Below are positions 44,275 to 53,522 of a DNA stretch of 64,000 bases, in pieces (positions within the stretch are counted from its first letter, which is position 1; every line of letters starts with the position of its first letter). Origin of the DNA: Luteolibacter rhizosphaerae (GTDB lineage Bacteria > Verrucomicrobiota > Verrucomicrobiia > Verrucomicrobiales > Akkermansiaceae); assembly GCF_025950095.1 (NCBI RefSeq), contig NZ_JAPDDR010000012.1:62001-126000 (forward strand). Reading direction: 5' to 3'. The translations under genes were made by a program, and so were the position numbers. Under the pieces are notes generated by a model. That model was not told the DNA's origin. It was given only the letters and a program-made list of their open reading frames with translations, and did not search any database.

Positions 44275-45243
44275 TCATGCCAAGCCCACGGCCTTGCGCA
44301 CGCGGTCGATCACCGGCGCGGCAGCAGCACGTGCCTTCTCAGCGCCCTGTGCCAAGACCTGATCGACGAAGCCTGGATCTGCCAGCAACTCGGCACGCCG
44401 CACGCGCATGGGCTCGAAGCGGGCTTCGTAGGCTTCCAGCAGGCGCTTCTTGAAGTCACCATAGCCGATACCGCCGCGGTCATAGTCGGCCTCCATCGCG
44501 GCCACTTGCTCGTCATTCGCCATCAGACGATAGAGTGCGAGCAGTGTGGAATTCTCCTTCGGCTTCGGTGCCTCGAGCGCCGTCGCGTCGGTCACGAGCT
44601 TCTTCATGATGAGCTTCTTCGCCTCGCCCTCTTCGGCGAAAAGCGGGAGCGTGTTGCCATAGCTCTTGCTCATCTTCTGGCCATCGAGTCCGGGCACCAC
44701 GGCAGTCGCCTCGCGGATCATCGGTTCCGGCACCACCAGGGTTCCTTCGCCATAGGCTTCGTTGATCTTGCCAGCCAGATCCCGCGTGATCTCCAGATGC
44801 TGCTTCTGGTCCTTGCCCACCGGGACACAATTGGAATCGTAGAGCAGGATGTCCGCCGCCATCAGGATCGGATAGGCGAAGAGGCCGTGATGCGGGGAGA
44901 AGCCGTGGGCGATCTTGTCCTTGTAGGAGTGGGCCTTCTCAAGCTGGCTCACCGGGCAAACATTGGAGAGGATCCACGCCAACTCGTTCACCTCCGGCAC
45001 CGCGCTCTGCAGGAAGAAGGTCGAGCGCTTCGGATCGAGTCCGGCCGCCAGGAAATCAATCGCGAGCTCGCGGGTGAAGCTGCGGAGCTCATCCGGATTC
45101 TTCACCGTCGTCATCGCGTGGTAGTTCGCAATGAAGTAGAAGGCCTCGCCCTCGTCTTGCAGGCGCACGGCAGGCTCCATCGCGCCGAAGTAGTTGCCGA
45201 CGTGAAGTTTACCGCTGGGCTGCAGACCGGTCAAAATGCGCAT
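44275..45243 (-). CDS. trpS: Tryptophanyl-tRNA synthetase
   Basis: The 322-residue class I synthetase begins with TGLQPSGKLHVGN, where H14-V15-G16-N17 is the HIGH-type motif, and carries the KMSKSYGN motif needed for adenylate formation. Further signatures include IANYHAMTT, LAWILSNVCPVSQLEKAHSYKDK, HGLFAYPILMAADILLYDSNCVPVGKDQKQHLEITRDLA and the C-terminal KKRLLEAYEARFEPMRVRRAEL. Length is normal. It charges tRNA-Trp for translation. The downstream gene on the same strand, the frameshifted hydrolase, starts 39 nt beyond the stop codon. Confidence 0.97.
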   Translation of the reverse strand: MRILTGLQPSGKLHVGNYFGAMEPAVRLQDEGEAFYFIANYHAMTTVKNPDELRSFTRELAIDFLAAGLDPKRSTFFLQSAVPEVNELAWILSNVCPVSQLEKAHSYKDKIAHGFSPHHGLFAYPILMAADILLYDSNCVPVGKDQKQHLEITRDLAGKINEAYGEGTLVVPEPMIREATAVVPGLDGQKMSKSYGNTLPLFAEEGEAKKLIMKKLVTDATALEAPKPKENSTLLALYRLMANDEQVAAMEADYDRGGIGYGDFKKRLLEAYEARFEPMRVRRAELLADPGFVDQVLAQGAEKARAAAAPVIDRVRKAVGLA

Positions 45244-45301
45244 GGGCGGGAAGATGGACAGGTCGGCGGGGGCTGGTCAAGGGAGGCCTAAGGCGGCCCC
45301 C

Positions 45302-45385
45302 GTTTGCTAGTTTTCAGTGTTCGGTTTTCAGGGAAAGGCAGTTGCGAAAGTCCGCCTGCGAACTGAACACTGAAAACTAGCAAAC
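45302..45385. repeat. Perfect 21-bp inverted repeat ahead of the SDR gene
   Basis: The arms at 45302-45322 and 45365-45385 are exactly complementary over 21 bp and enclose a 42-nt spacer. The spacer has a further CAGTT/AACTG pair and a copy of the GTTTTCAG word also found in the arm. It lies between the divergent trpS and SDR genes, ending 27 nt before the SDR start. The AT-rich arms differ from the neighbouring coding sequence. Likely a small mobile-type hairpin repeat, or less likely a regulatory structure. Confidence 0.75.
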
Positions 45386-45412
45386 TCCTTTCGCGGATGG
45401 AAAGCTCCCGTC

Positions 45413-46117
45413 ATGCAGCGTCTTGCCGGGTCCACCGTCCTTGTCACCGGAGCTTCCAGCGGTATCGGCCGGGCGCTGTCCGAAATGCTGATCGAGCAGG
45501 GAGCCTCGGTCCTCGGCGTCACCCGCCGACCGGCGGCCTTGCCTGCCGGGGTTGCTCCCATCGAGGCGGATTTGACCAAGCGGGAAGAAGTCCAGGAGGT
45601 ATTTCATCGTCTCGGCCGCATCGATGCGCTCGTGAACTGCGCGGGGATCGCCTACCTCTCCCGCATCATCGATGGGAATGCCGCCGACTGGGAAGAGATG
45701 TGGCGCGTCAATGTCTTCGCCCTCACACTCTGCTGCCAGATGGCCCTGCGCCATTTCCCGCGTGAGGGCGGAAGGATTGTGAACGTCTCCTCGATGAGTG
45801 GTCATCGCGTCCCGCCCACAGGTGGCTTCTACGCCCCCACCAAGTTCGCGGTTAGAGCGGTGACCGATGCCTTGCGCCTCGAACTGAAGGCGGCCGGCCT
45901 GCCGATCCAAGTCGCCTGCGTTTCTCCCGGTTTCGTCGATACTCCTTTGCTCGATCAGTACTTCCGCGGCCGCGAAGACGTGCTGAGGAAGACCAAGGAA
46001 AGTATGACGATGCTCACTCCGCAGGACGTCGCCTGTGCCATCCTCACCGTCTTGGATGCCCCGGCCCACGTGGAGATCGGCGACATTCTCCTCCGCAGCA
46101 CGGATCAGCGGATGTGA
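45413..46117 (+). CDS. Short-chain dehydrogenase/reductase
   Basis: The 234-residue classical SDR has the cofactor motif TGASSGIG at 12-19, NCAGIA in the central strand, the catalytic serine in VNVSSMSG and the Y-x-x-x-K motif YAPTK, followed by PGFVDTP. R38-R39 just after the second strand (VTRRP) suggests NADP use. The substrate is unknown, as in most SDRs. The next gene begins four bases inside the stop codon (ATGATGATG start cluster), so the two are coupled. Confidence 0.92.
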   Translation: MQRLAGSTVLVTGASSGIGRALSEMLIEQGASVLGVTRRPAALPAGVAPIEADLTKREEVQEVFHRLGRIDALVNCAGIAYLSRIIDGNAADWEEMWRVNVFALTLCCQMALRHFPREGGRIVNVSSMSGHRVPPTGGFYAPTKFAVRAVTDALRLELKAAGLPIQVACVSPGFVDTPLLDQYFRGREDVLRKTKESMTMLTPQDVACAILTVLDAPAHVEIGDILLRSTDQRM

Positions 46118-46491
46118 TGATGAACTTTGGGGAGGTCGCCGAGTTCCGCCGTTCCGAGCAAGCCACGGATTTCGCTCAGGCTTGGATCCGCGCACAAGAG
46201 GCGGGAGATCTCGCCAGCGAGTGGCACATGAACCTGCTTGGATGGTCCTCCGACAGTCCAGCGCATGTCTTGGGCATCGTGCTTAATCTGTTGGATCTCT
46301 CAGCTGAGAACGAGGCGATTAACGAGATTGTGGCCATTGGGCCGGCGGAATGGCTGGTAGAGCATTGTCCGGATGAATTCGCTATCCTTCTACGGGAGGC
46401 CATCCGCTCTCATCCCGGCTTTGCATTGGCGACCTCGTGGAAGCGTGCTCATTCGGAGCACCCGAAATGGAAGGCTCTCCACACCACTTGA
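46114..46491 (+). CDS. Small protein of DUF6869-like type, unknown function
   Basis: The 125-residue product begins with three consecutive ATG-rich codons overlapping the SDR stop codon. It has a helical fold with AWIRAQEAGDLASEWHMNLLGWSSDSPAHVLGIVLNLLDL and a conserved-looking VAIGPAEWLVEHCPDEF followed by RSHPGFALATSW. I place it tentatively in the DUF6869 family of small immunity-like or structural proteins often found scattered in genomes. Function is unknown. It is less GC-rich than the flanking SDR and mfd genes. Confidence 0.65.
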   Translation: MMMNFGEVAEFRRSEQATDFAQAWIRAQEAGDLASEWHMNLLGWSSDSPAHVLGIVLNLLDLSAENEAINEIVAIGPAEWLVEHCPDEFAILLREAIRSHPGFALATSWKRAHSEHPKWKALHTT

Positions 46492-46567
46492 GTCGGTACA
46501 TCTCGCATGACGCGAGCAGCGCCAACTTGGGGCTTTCCATTTTCCGATCCGGCCTTAGCTCTCCCCC

Positions 46568-49500
46568 GTGCCCCGCAAGGCGGAAGCCCAGGATGACTGG
46601 CTGTTGCGGGCAATCGGACAGCCGGATTTCAAGCAGCGCCTGGCCCTCGCGGCCTCGGGTGCTGGAGGTGTCGTGTTCGATCACGCCGATGAGGCATCCC
46701 ATGCTTGGCTCAGCGCCGTGGTGCTGAAGCACCTGATGGGCTCCGGCAAGCGCCGCTTCTGGCTCGTTTGTGAAGGCCCCCGCCAGCGCGAGCGCCTCGC
46801 TGCCGAACTCGAACTCTGGGGAATCGATGCCGCCGATCTGCCGGAGCCACCGGTCGAATTGGAAGGCGGCCAACTCGCCGATCCCGAGACTGCGGCCCAG
46901 CGTTTGGAGGTTCTGGACATGGCGGCCCAGCGCGAGGCCTGCGTGATTCTCTGCGGGCCTGAGGCTTTTGAGCATCCCGCCCCATCTCCCGCCGAGCTCG
47001 CCGGCAGCCGGATTTCGATCCGCCAAGGATCGGATGCCGATCCCCTGGACCTCGCGGCCAAGCTCTCCACCCACGGCTACGACCGCGTGACTACGGTGCA
47101 AGGCCGCGGCCAATTCGCGGTCCGCGGCGGCATTCTCGATGTATTCCCATGGCAAGGCGGCCGACCGCTGCGGATCGAGTTCTTCGATACCGAGGTCGAA
47201 TCACTGCGCGAGTTCGATGTCGATAGCCAGTCCTCCACCGGCAAGCTCGATAGCGCGGAACTCCTCCTCGCCGAGCCCGAACTGGAAGCCACCGTCGCCG
47301 ACTATCTGCGCCCCGACGATACCCGCATCGCCTATGAGGAAGCGGAGCTCGAAGCCGATGTCCGCATCACCAGCGGCGCTTCTAACAGCGTAGGAGAAGA
47401 GGACTTCTCCACCGCCTGTTTCGGCAGTCCGCTCGGCAGCTTCGAGGCTGGCGACTTCGTGCTCGAGCAATCGCGCCGCCAACGCTTCTTCTCCCAACTC
47501 GACGAATGGCGGGCGCAGGATTGGAAGATCGGCATGGTCTTCTCGAACAAGGGTGAAGAAGACCGATTCATCGAGCTCGCGGGGCAGGACTCGATCGCGG
47601 ATTTGATCCGGCTCCGCGGCGAACTGGTGCAAGGTTTCACCGTGCCTGCAGCACGTATGGCCGTGCTCTCCTCCAGCGAGCTTTTCGGCCGCTACCGCAC
47701 TCCCGGCACCCTGAAGCGTTCGCGCCAAGATGGACACCGCGTGCTGACCGCCCGTGCTTCGTTGGATGACATCGCGGAGGGAGATCTGGTCGTCCACTAC
47801 GAGTATGGCATCGGGCGCTTCCGCGGCATCGCTCCGGGCGAAAGCGGCGAGGAGATCTCGATCGAGTATCGCGAGGGCGGCCTGCTCTCCGTGCCGATCG
47901 ATCAGGCGCATCTGGTCGCCAAATATGTGGGTCTCGGCGGCAAGACCCCTGAGCTCAACAAGCTCGGCGGGGCGACTTGGAAGAACATCCGCAAGTCCGC
48001 CGAGAAATCGATCCTCGATTACGCCGCACAGTTGCTCCGGGTTCAGGCCGAGCGCCAGGCCGAGCCCGGCATCCCCCACCCTCCCGATTCCCGCTGGATG
48101 TGGGAGTTCGAAAACTCCTTCCACTTCACCGAGACGCCCGACCAGCGCCGCGCCATCGAGCAATCGAAGCGCGACATGGAATCAGCCAAACCCATGGACC
48201 GCCTGATCTGCGGCGACGTGGGATTCGGCAAGACGGAGGTGGCGATCCGGGCCGCCTTCAAGGCAGCCACCGGCGGCATGCAGGTAGCCGTGTTGGTGCC
48301 CACCACCGTCCTCGCGGAGCAACACTGGCGGACCTTCCGCGAGCGGATGAGCGATTACCCGATCCGCGTCGAGTTACTCAACCGCTTCCGCACTCCCGCC
48401 CAGATCCGCGAGACCATCCAAGGCCTCGCCGATGGTTCGGTGGACATCGTGATCGGCACCCACCGCTTGATCTCCGGCGACGTGCACTTCAAGAACCTCG
48501 CGCTCGCAGTCGTCGATGAGGAGCAGCGCTTCGGCGTGAAGCACAAGGAGAAGTTCAAAGAGCTATTCCGCAGCATCGACGTGATGACCCTCTCCGCCAC
48601 GCCGATCCCGCGCACGCTCTACATGGCGCTGATGGGTGCACGCGACATGTCCACCATCGACACTCCGCCGCCGAACCGCGTGCCGGTGCACACCAGCGTG
48701 GTGCAGTACGATGAGCGGATCATCCGCGAGGCGATCCAGCGCGAGATGAAGCGAGGCGGCCAGGTCTTCTTCCTTCACAATCGTGTGAAGAGCATCGAGA
48801 TGATGCGCAAGAAGCTGGAGGAATTGGTCCCGGAGGCGCGCATCCTCGTCGGCCACGGGCAGATGGAGAAGGACGACCTGGAAGTGGTGATGCGGAAGTT
48901 CGTCCATGGCGAAGCGGACATCCTGCTCGCCACCACCATCATCGAAACCGGCATCGATATCCCGAACGCGAACACAATCCTGATCGACCGCGCCGACCGC
49001 TTCGGTCTCGCGGACCTCTATCAGCTCCGCGGACGCGTCGGACGTGCCGGCGAGAAGGCCTATGCGATCCTGCTGCTACCACGCGACTTCATCACGGCGG
49101 GCGATGCCCGCAAACGCATCCATGCCATCAAGCAATACACCGCGCTCGGCTCGGGTTTCAAGATCGCCATGCGGGACCTGGAGATCCGCGGCGCGGGCAA
49201 TCTGTTAGGCACCAAGCAGAGCGGCCACATCGCCGCCGTCGGCTTCGATCTCTACTGCCAGCTCCTGCGCCAATCCGTCGACCGCCTGCAGGGCCGCACG
49301 CCGAAGGCACGTGTGGAGGCCAGCTTCCGCAGCGACTTCGTGGCATTCTCGGAGGCAGAGTTCGCGCGCGGCTCCGGCGATGGCGAGCTGTTGCCCGCCT
49401 TCCTACCGAACGCTTGGCTCGGCGAAACCCAGCTTCGTGTGAGTGCCTACCGCGAACTCGCCGAAACGATGGTCGAGAAAGATCTCGATCAGATGGAGCG

Positions 49501-49741
49501 GCGCTGGAGGGACCGCTTCGGTCGCCTCCCGGAAGCCGCGGAAAATCTCATCGTCATCGGACGCATCCGCCTCGCTGCCGCGGGCAAGGGCGTCTCTTCT
49601 GTCGAGATCAAGGGCCAGCGCCTCATGCTCCAACGCGGTGGCGACTACATCATGCTCGAAGGCCGCCGCTTCCCCCGACTCGTCTCGGTTGAACCGCGCG
49701 ACAAGGTCATCGAAGCCCTCGAGATGCTGCGCTCGCTCTGA
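46568..49741 (+). CDS. mfd: Transcription-repair coupling factor Mfd
   Basis: The GTG start at 46568 gives 1057 residues, about 90 shorter than E. coli Mfd, mostly in the N-terminal UvrB-homology region. The order is UvrB-like domains (about 1-300, with VQGRGQFAVRGGILDVFPWQGGRPLRIEFFD), the RNA-polymerase-interacting domain (about 400-465, GDLVVHYEYGIGRFRGI), and the RecG-like translocase with Walker A GDVGFGKTE (about 549), DEEQRFGVKHKEK, and TATPIPRTLYMALMG. The second RecA lobe (RIHAIKQYTALGSGFKIAMRDLEIRGAGNLLG) and the C-terminal D7 domain follow. Mfd removes stalled RNA polymerase and recruits UvrA to damage in the transcribed strand. Confidence 0.97.
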   Translation: MPRKAEAQDDWLLRAIGQPDFKQRLALAASGAGGVVFDHADEASHAWLSAVVLKHLMGSGKRRFWLVCEGPRQRERLAAELELWGIDAADLPEPPVELEGGQLADPETAAQRLEVLDMAAQREACVILCGPEAFEHPAPSPAELAGSRISIRQGSDADPLDLAAKLSTHGYDRVTTVQGRGQFAVRGGILDVFPWQGGRPLRIEFFDTEVESLREFDVDSQSSTGKLDSAELLLAEPELEATVADYLRPDDTRIAYEEAELEADVRITSGASNSVGEEDFSTACFGSPLGSFEAGDFVLEQSRRQRFFSQLDEWRAQDWKIGMVFSNKGEEDRFIELAGQDSIADLIRLRGELVQGFTVPAARMAVLSSSELFGRYRTPGTLKRSRQDGHRVLTARASLDDIAEGDLVVHYEYGIGRFRGIAPGESGEEISIEYREGGLLSVPIDQAHLVAKYVGLGGKTPELNKLGGATWKNIRKSAEKSILDYAAQLLRVQAERQAEPGIPHPPDSRWMWEFENSFHFTETPDQRRAIEQSKRDMESAKPMDRLICGDVGFGKTEVAIRAAFKAATGGMQVAVLVPTTVLAEQHWRTFRERMSDYPIRVELLNRFRTPAQIRETIQGLADGSVDIVIGTHRLISGDVHFKNLALAVVDEEQRFGVKHKEKFKELFRSIDVMTLSATPIPRTLYMALMGARDMSTIDTPPPNRVPVHTSVVQYDERIIREAIQREMKRGGQVFFLHNRVKSIEMMRKKLEELVPEARILVGHGQMEKDDLEVVMRKFVHGEADILLATTIIETGIDIPNANTILIDRADRFGLADLYQLRGRVGRAGEKAYAILLLPRDFITAGDARKRIHAIKQYTALGSGFKIAMRDLEIRGAGNLLGTKQSGHIAAVGFDLYCQLLRQSVDRLQGRTPKARVEASFRSDFVAFSEAEFARGSGDGELLPAFLPNAWLGETQLRVSAYRELAETMVEKDLDQMERRWRDRFGRLPEAAENLIVIGRIRLAAAGKGVSSVEIKGQRLMLQRGGDYIMLEGRRFPRLVSVEPRDKVIEALEMLRSL

Positions 49742-49747
49742 AGCGTT

Positions 49748-50524
49748 TCAGTATTCGAAAAACAGCGGCTTGAAGCCCATTCCGCGGATGGCGGATCCGG
49801 TGTTGTGGAAGCGCACCCCTCCCTCGACGTGATTGCTGAAGGGAACGTGCGTGTGCCCGAAAAAGCAATCCACCGTGCCCACCCGCCAGTCCGGCGAAAA
49901 ACCATCGAGGTGCCTCGACACCCGACGGACCGTCACCCCGCGCGGAAACTGCTGCTGGCTAAATAGCTTCCCCACCCCGGTCGAAGCTGCGATCGCATAG
50001 AGTCCGCTGCCGATCGGGCCGCAGGGGCGGTCCCGGCTCCAGGCATCGCGATGGGCAGCCAGCCGCTCGCCGCTCATTTGCGGGCTCGCGCAGTCCCCCG
50101 GGAGGAAAAGCGAGTGCCCCAGACGGATGGTCTCCGAGTGGAAGTTCAGCGGTCGACACATCCGGCCAAGATCCTCCGCCTGTGAGCGGAAGGTCCGCAA
50201 GCGGTCATGATTGCCGAAAATGTAGTGCACCCGCCGTCCGTCGAATTGCACCGACAGGCGCTCGAGCCAGAGCAGCGCGGCACGGATGGAAGCCCCCTCC
50301 GAGGGATACATGCTCCAGCGGAAGTCAAAAGTATCCCCATTCAACACCAAGGTATCGATGCGCTCCAGATGCCTCTTGATGCGACGCAGCTGATCCTCGC
50401 CATTCGATCTCGGGGAGAACAGATGAAGGTCGGAGATAACAAGTCCTTGTCTCAACGCCCGGAGTCTACGGGAAAGCACCGGTGCCGTCGATCCTTGCCC
50501 GCGCCTCCCGAAAAATTCACACAT
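49748..50524 (-). CDS. Calcineurin-like metallophosphoesterase
   Basis: The 258-residue protein carries the metal-binding motifs in order: DLHLF (D-x-H), NGDTFDFRW (GDxxD), FGNHDRL (GNHD) and FGHTHVPF (GHxH), separated by normal distances. This is the calcineurin-like phosphoesterase fold, which uses two metal ions. Length and the GDTFD variant recall LpxH-type UDP-diacylglucosamine hydrolases, but other hydrolases fit equally. It converges with mfd (6 nt between stops) and has a proline-, arginine-rich N-terminus that may be a start artefact. Confidence 0.85.
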   Translation of the reverse strand: MCEFFGRRGQGSTAPVLSRRLRALRQGLVISDLHLFSPRSNGEDQLRRIKRHLERIDTLVLNGDTFDFRWSMYPSEGASIRAALLWLERLSVQFDGRRVHYIFGNHDRLRTFRSQAEDLGRMCRPLNFHSETIRLGHSLFLPGDCASPQMSGERLAAHRDAWSRDRPCGPIGSGLYAIAASTGVGKLFSQQQFPRGVTVRRVSRHLDGFSPDWRVGTVDCFFGHTHVPFSNHVEGGVRFHNTGSAIRGMGFKPLFFEY

Positions 50525-50878
50525 TCACCGCAAAGCCTTCTCCCACACATCCGCCTTGAAGCCCACCAGCACCACCCCGTCCCCGATCACGAACGGGCGC
50601 TTCACGAGGTTCCCATTTCCGGAGAGCAGGTCCACCGCCTCCCGCGTCGTCATCGTGGGCAGCTTGTCCTTCAGGCCGAGCTCGCGGTAGTCGCCGCCGG
50701 AGGTATTGAAGAGCGGACGGAGGTCGCCTTGGTAAGCGTTCACGGCCATCAGCAGCTCCTCCGCGGTTGGCGGGGTTTCGCGGATCGCCTTCACTTCATG
50801 CGGCACACCATGTTCTTTCAGCCACTTCAGGGCCTGTCGGCAGGTGTCGCAGCCTTTGTATGCGTAGACGGTGAGCAT
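50525..50878 (-). CDS. ArsC/Spx-like thioredoxin-fold protein
   Basis: The ATG at 50878 gives 117 residues. The CDTC motif (C10-D11-T12-C13) follows MLTVYAYKG, and the fold continues with KWLKEHGVPHEVKAIRETPPTAEEL and NLVKRPFVIGDGVVLVGFKADVWEKALR. This is the small ArsC-like thioredoxin family that includes arsenate reductase-related and Spx proteins. The 'RPF' motif and 'GF' turn match family members. It lies divergently from the GreA/B-like gene, with 46 nt between starts. The substrate is not defined. Confidence 0.88.
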   Translation of the reverse strand: MLTVYAYKGCDTCRQALKWLKEHGVPHEVKAIRETPPTAEELLMAVNAYQGDLRPLFNTSGGDYRELGLKDKLPTMTTREAVDLLSGNGNLVKRPFVIGDGVVLVGFKADVWEKALR

Positions 50879-50924
50879 TCCCGATCTTGCCTCTAGCGCT
50901 CCGCCGCGCAAGGCTTCCCGCCCG

Positions 50925-51389
50925 ATGAGTTTGAAGGACGGACTGCTGGAAGAGATCAGGGCGGAATTGAGGCGGCGTTTCGACCGCCTTACCAAGGCGG
51001 CCCGGGAAGCCCATGCCGCCGCTACGGATCCCGGCAGCAAGGCGGAAGGCAAATACGACACCCGCAGTCTGGAAGCCTCCTACCTCGCCGCCGGCCAAGC
51101 CCGTCAGGTCGAGGAGTTGGCGGCCGATCTCGAACTTTTCGACAAGCTCAGCCTGCCCGACTTCGGCATGGAAGATGAGATCGACGCCGGGGCCTTGGTG
51201 GAGGTGGACATGAACAGCGAGTCCGCATGGTTCCTGCTCGCTCCCGGCGCCGGTGGATTGGAGTTGGAGTGGGAAGGCCGCACGATCACCCTGCTCACGC
51301 CCTCAAGCCTGCTCTATCGCAAGCTGTTAGGCCTGAGGACCGGGGATAGTGCGGAATCCCCGGAATTGTCGGTTTCCGAAGTAATGTGA
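50925..51389 (+). CDS. GreA/GreB-like transcription factor
   Basis: The ATG at 50925 gives 154 residues. A helical N-terminus (LLEEIRAELRRRFDRLTKAAREAHAAATDPGSKAEGKYDTRSLEASYLAAGQARQVEEL) resembles the coiled coil of GreA/B-like proteins, where EGKYDTRSLEASYLA is a recurring signature. The second half (VEVDMNSESAWFLLAPGAGGLELEWEGRTITLLTPSSLLYRKLLGLRTGD) fits their FKBP-like C-terminal domain. GreA and GreB rescue backtracked RNA polymerase. The tip acidic residues are not obvious here, so this may be a Gfh-type or divergent form. Confidence 0.7.
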   Translation: MSLKDGLLEEIRAELRRRFDRLTKAAREAHAAATDPGSKAEGKYDTRSLEASYLAAGQARQVEELAADLELFDKLSLPDFGMEDEIDAGALVEVDMNSESAWFLLAPGAGGLELEWEGRTITLLTPSSLLYRKLLGLRTGDSAESPELSVSEVM

Positions 51390-51471
51390 ACCGTCCGCGA
51401 CTTACCTACGTAGTTCTTCTACAAGCGAAGACGTAATACCGGGCTTGGCCGAGTAAGGGTAATTTTCGGAC

Positions 51472-51738
51472 ATGAGATCCCCCCACCTCATCCTGATCAT
51501 CCCTCTGTGCCTAGCCGCCATGAGCTGCAAGAAGTCCGCTGTCGCCGCCTGCGATTCCTTCGGTGAGAAGCTCGGCGAAGTCGCTGCCCAAGCCTCCACG
51601 CGAGTCACCGATTCCGCCAAACGAAGCTCTGGCAAGAGCCACGACCAAGGCTGGGATCCGGCATCCCAAGATCTCCCTCCGGGAATGACGGCGGTGCGCT
51701 CGAAGCCAGCCGCCAAGCATCCCGAGATCGATTGGTAG
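51472..51738 (+). CDS. Small predicted lipoprotein
   Basis: The 88-residue product has a signal peptide ending in the lipobox LAAMSC-K (Cys19). It then has a charged, Ser/Lys-rich short mature part with one further Cys (AACDSF). No domain is recognised. It is probably an outer- or inner-membrane lipoprotein of unknown function. Confidence 0.65.
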   Translation: MRSPHLILIIPLCLAAMSCKKSAVAACDSFGEKLGEVAAQASTRVTDSAKRSSGKSHDQGWDPASQDLPPGMTAVRSKPAAKHPEIDW

Positions 51739-51781
51739 GCATCCGGGCCTGGCGCCCGGATGCACCCCAAATCATCTCAGC

Positions 51782-53323
51782 TTACTTCTTTGCCAGCAGG
51801 CTGGAGCCGCTCATTTCCTTGGGCTTCTCCAGCCCCATCATGTCGAGCAGCGTGGGAGCCACATCGGCGAGAATGCCGTCCTTCACCTGATACTTGTCAG
51901 CATCGGCGCCCACATAGATCAGGTGGACGAGGTTCGTCGTGTGAGCGGTGTGTGGCGAGCCGTCCGGATTGATCATGTACTCGCAGTTGCCGTGGTCGGC
52001 GGTGAGCAGCAGCTTGCCGCCCAGACGCAGGGCCTCGGTGACCACGGCCTCGCAGCAGGCATCGATTTTCTCGCAGGCCTTGATCGCGGCTTCCACCACC
52101 CCGGTGTGACCGACCATGTCCGGGTTCGCGAAGTTGATGATGACCAGATCGTAATCTTTGAGGCGGCTGACCACCGTAGCGGTCACCTCATCTGCGCTCA
52201 TCTGCGGCTTCAGATCGTAGGTGGCCACATCCTTCGGCGACGGGATGATCGCGCGGTCCTCGCCTTTGTTAGGCTTCTCGATGCCGCCGTTGAAGAAATA
52301 GGTCACGTGCGGGTACTTCTCCGTCTCCGCGATGCGGAGCTGGGTCTTCTTCGCCTTGGCGGCGGTTTCACCAAGGCCCATCTTCAGGGTCTGCGGGCGG
52401 AAGATCACCGGACAGTCGTAGTCCTTGGCGTATTCCGTGAGGGTCACGTAGTTGACCTTCGGGCGACGGCCCGCCTTGAAGGGCTTGAAGGTTCCCTCGG
52501 TCAGGAAAGCATCGGAGATCTGGCGCACGCGGTCGGCGCGGAAGTTGAAGAACAGCACCACGTCGCCGTCGCGCACCAGCTTCTTGCCCGGCGTCACAAA
52601 GACCATCGGCAGCAGGAACTCGTCGGTCTTGTCCTGCGCGTATTTCTCCGCGATCGCCTCCGAAGCCAGCACGTCCTTCGCTTCGCCGATGCCATGCACG
52701 ATAGCATCCCAAGCGAGCTTGGTGCGCTCCCAGCGCTTGTCGCGGTCCATCGCATAGTAGCGGCCGGTCACCGTGGCGATCCGCGCGCCATACTGGGCGA
52801 TCTCGTCCTCCACCTTCGAGACATACTCCGCGCCACCGGTCGGAGAGGTGTCGCGGCCGTCGGTGATGGCGTGCACGTAGATGTCATCCACGCCTGCCTT
52901 CTTCGCCATGCCCACCATCGCGCAGAGGTGGTCTTGGTGCGAGTGAACCCCACCGTCGGACAGCAGGCCGATGAAGTGCAGGCGCTTGCCCTTGGCATCC
53001 GCCAAGGCCTTCTTGAAAATCTTGTTCTTGGCCAGTTCGCCGTCCTCGATCGCCTTGTTAATCCGGGTCAGATCCTGGTAGACGATCCGCCCTGCGCCGA
53101 GATTCAGGTGACCCACCTCGGAGTTCCCCATCTGCCCCGGAGGCAGGCCCACATCCATGCCGGATGCGCTCAAAAAGCCCTTCGGATACTGCTCGAACAA
53201 CGCATCGTGGAAAGGAGTCTTCGCAAGAAGGGAGGCGTTGCCGTCTTTCTTTGCAGTCTTCTTCCCTCCGGGGTTCACACCCCAGCCGTCGCGAATGATG
53301 AGCACCACCGGTTTCTTGGCCAT
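51782..53323 (-). CDS. gpmI: 2,3-bisphosphoglycerate-independent phosphoglycerate mutase
   Basis: The ATG at 53323 gives 513 residues, the standard length. The N-terminus has the metal-binding Asp in IIRDGWG (D12). The phosphoserine nucleophile lies in MGNSEVGH (Ser68), and the second metal site is in LLTADHGNCEYM. Further motifs are HFIGLLSDGGVHSH, HAITDGRDTSP and FFNFRADRVRQ. The enzyme interconverts 3- and 2-phosphoglycerate in glycolysis using two manganese ions. A long antisense frame is a codon-bias artefact. Confidence 0.97.
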   Translation of the reverse strand: MAKKPVVLIIRDGWGVNPGGKKTAKKDGNASLLAKTPFHDALFEQYPKGFLSASGMDVGLPPGQMGNSEVGHLNLGAGRIVYQDLTRINKAIEDGELAKNKIFKKALADAKGKRLHFIGLLSDGGVHSHQDHLCAMVGMAKKAGVDDIYVHAITDGRDTSPTGGAEYVSKVEDEIAQYGARIATVTGRYYAMDRDKRWERTKLAWDAIVHGIGEAKDVLASEAIAEKYAQDKTDEFLLPMVFVTPGKKLVRDGDVVLFFNFRADRVRQISDAFLTEGTFKPFKAGRRPKVNYVTLTEYAKDYDCPVIFRPQTLKMGLGETAAKAKKTQLRIAETEKYPHVTYFFNGGIEKPNKGEDRAIIPSPKDVATYDLKPQMSADEVTATVVSRLKDYDLVIINFANPDMVGHTGVVEAAIKACEKIDACCEAVVTEALRLGGKLLLTADHGNCEYMINPDGSPHTAHTTNLVHLIYVGADADKYQVKDGILADVAPTLLDMMGLEKPKEMSGSSLLAKK

Positions 53324-53522
53324 GACGCGCCGCGTGTAGCGACCAGCGGGCCCAGCGTAAAGCGGGGATTCCGCGGATTCCAAGGCAACCGCGAAGCGCC
53401 CTCCGTCATGCGCAAATCCTTGAAATTGCAAGCTTCAACTGCGTATTCCATGTAGGGGATTTCGCTGGCCACCCGGTCCGGAGAGTGCTTGGAAAGCGGC
53501 GCGGACGAACTGTTCCGCGACG

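Noticed and set aside
43984-45291. Open frame of 435 residues on the plus strand opposite trpS
   Set aside because: trpS has HVGN and KMSKS motifs on the minus strand, and the opposing frame is not protein-like.
51923-53455. Open frame of 510 residues opposite gpmI
   Set aside because: gpmI motifs are complete on the minus strand. The opposing frame is an artefact of codon bias.
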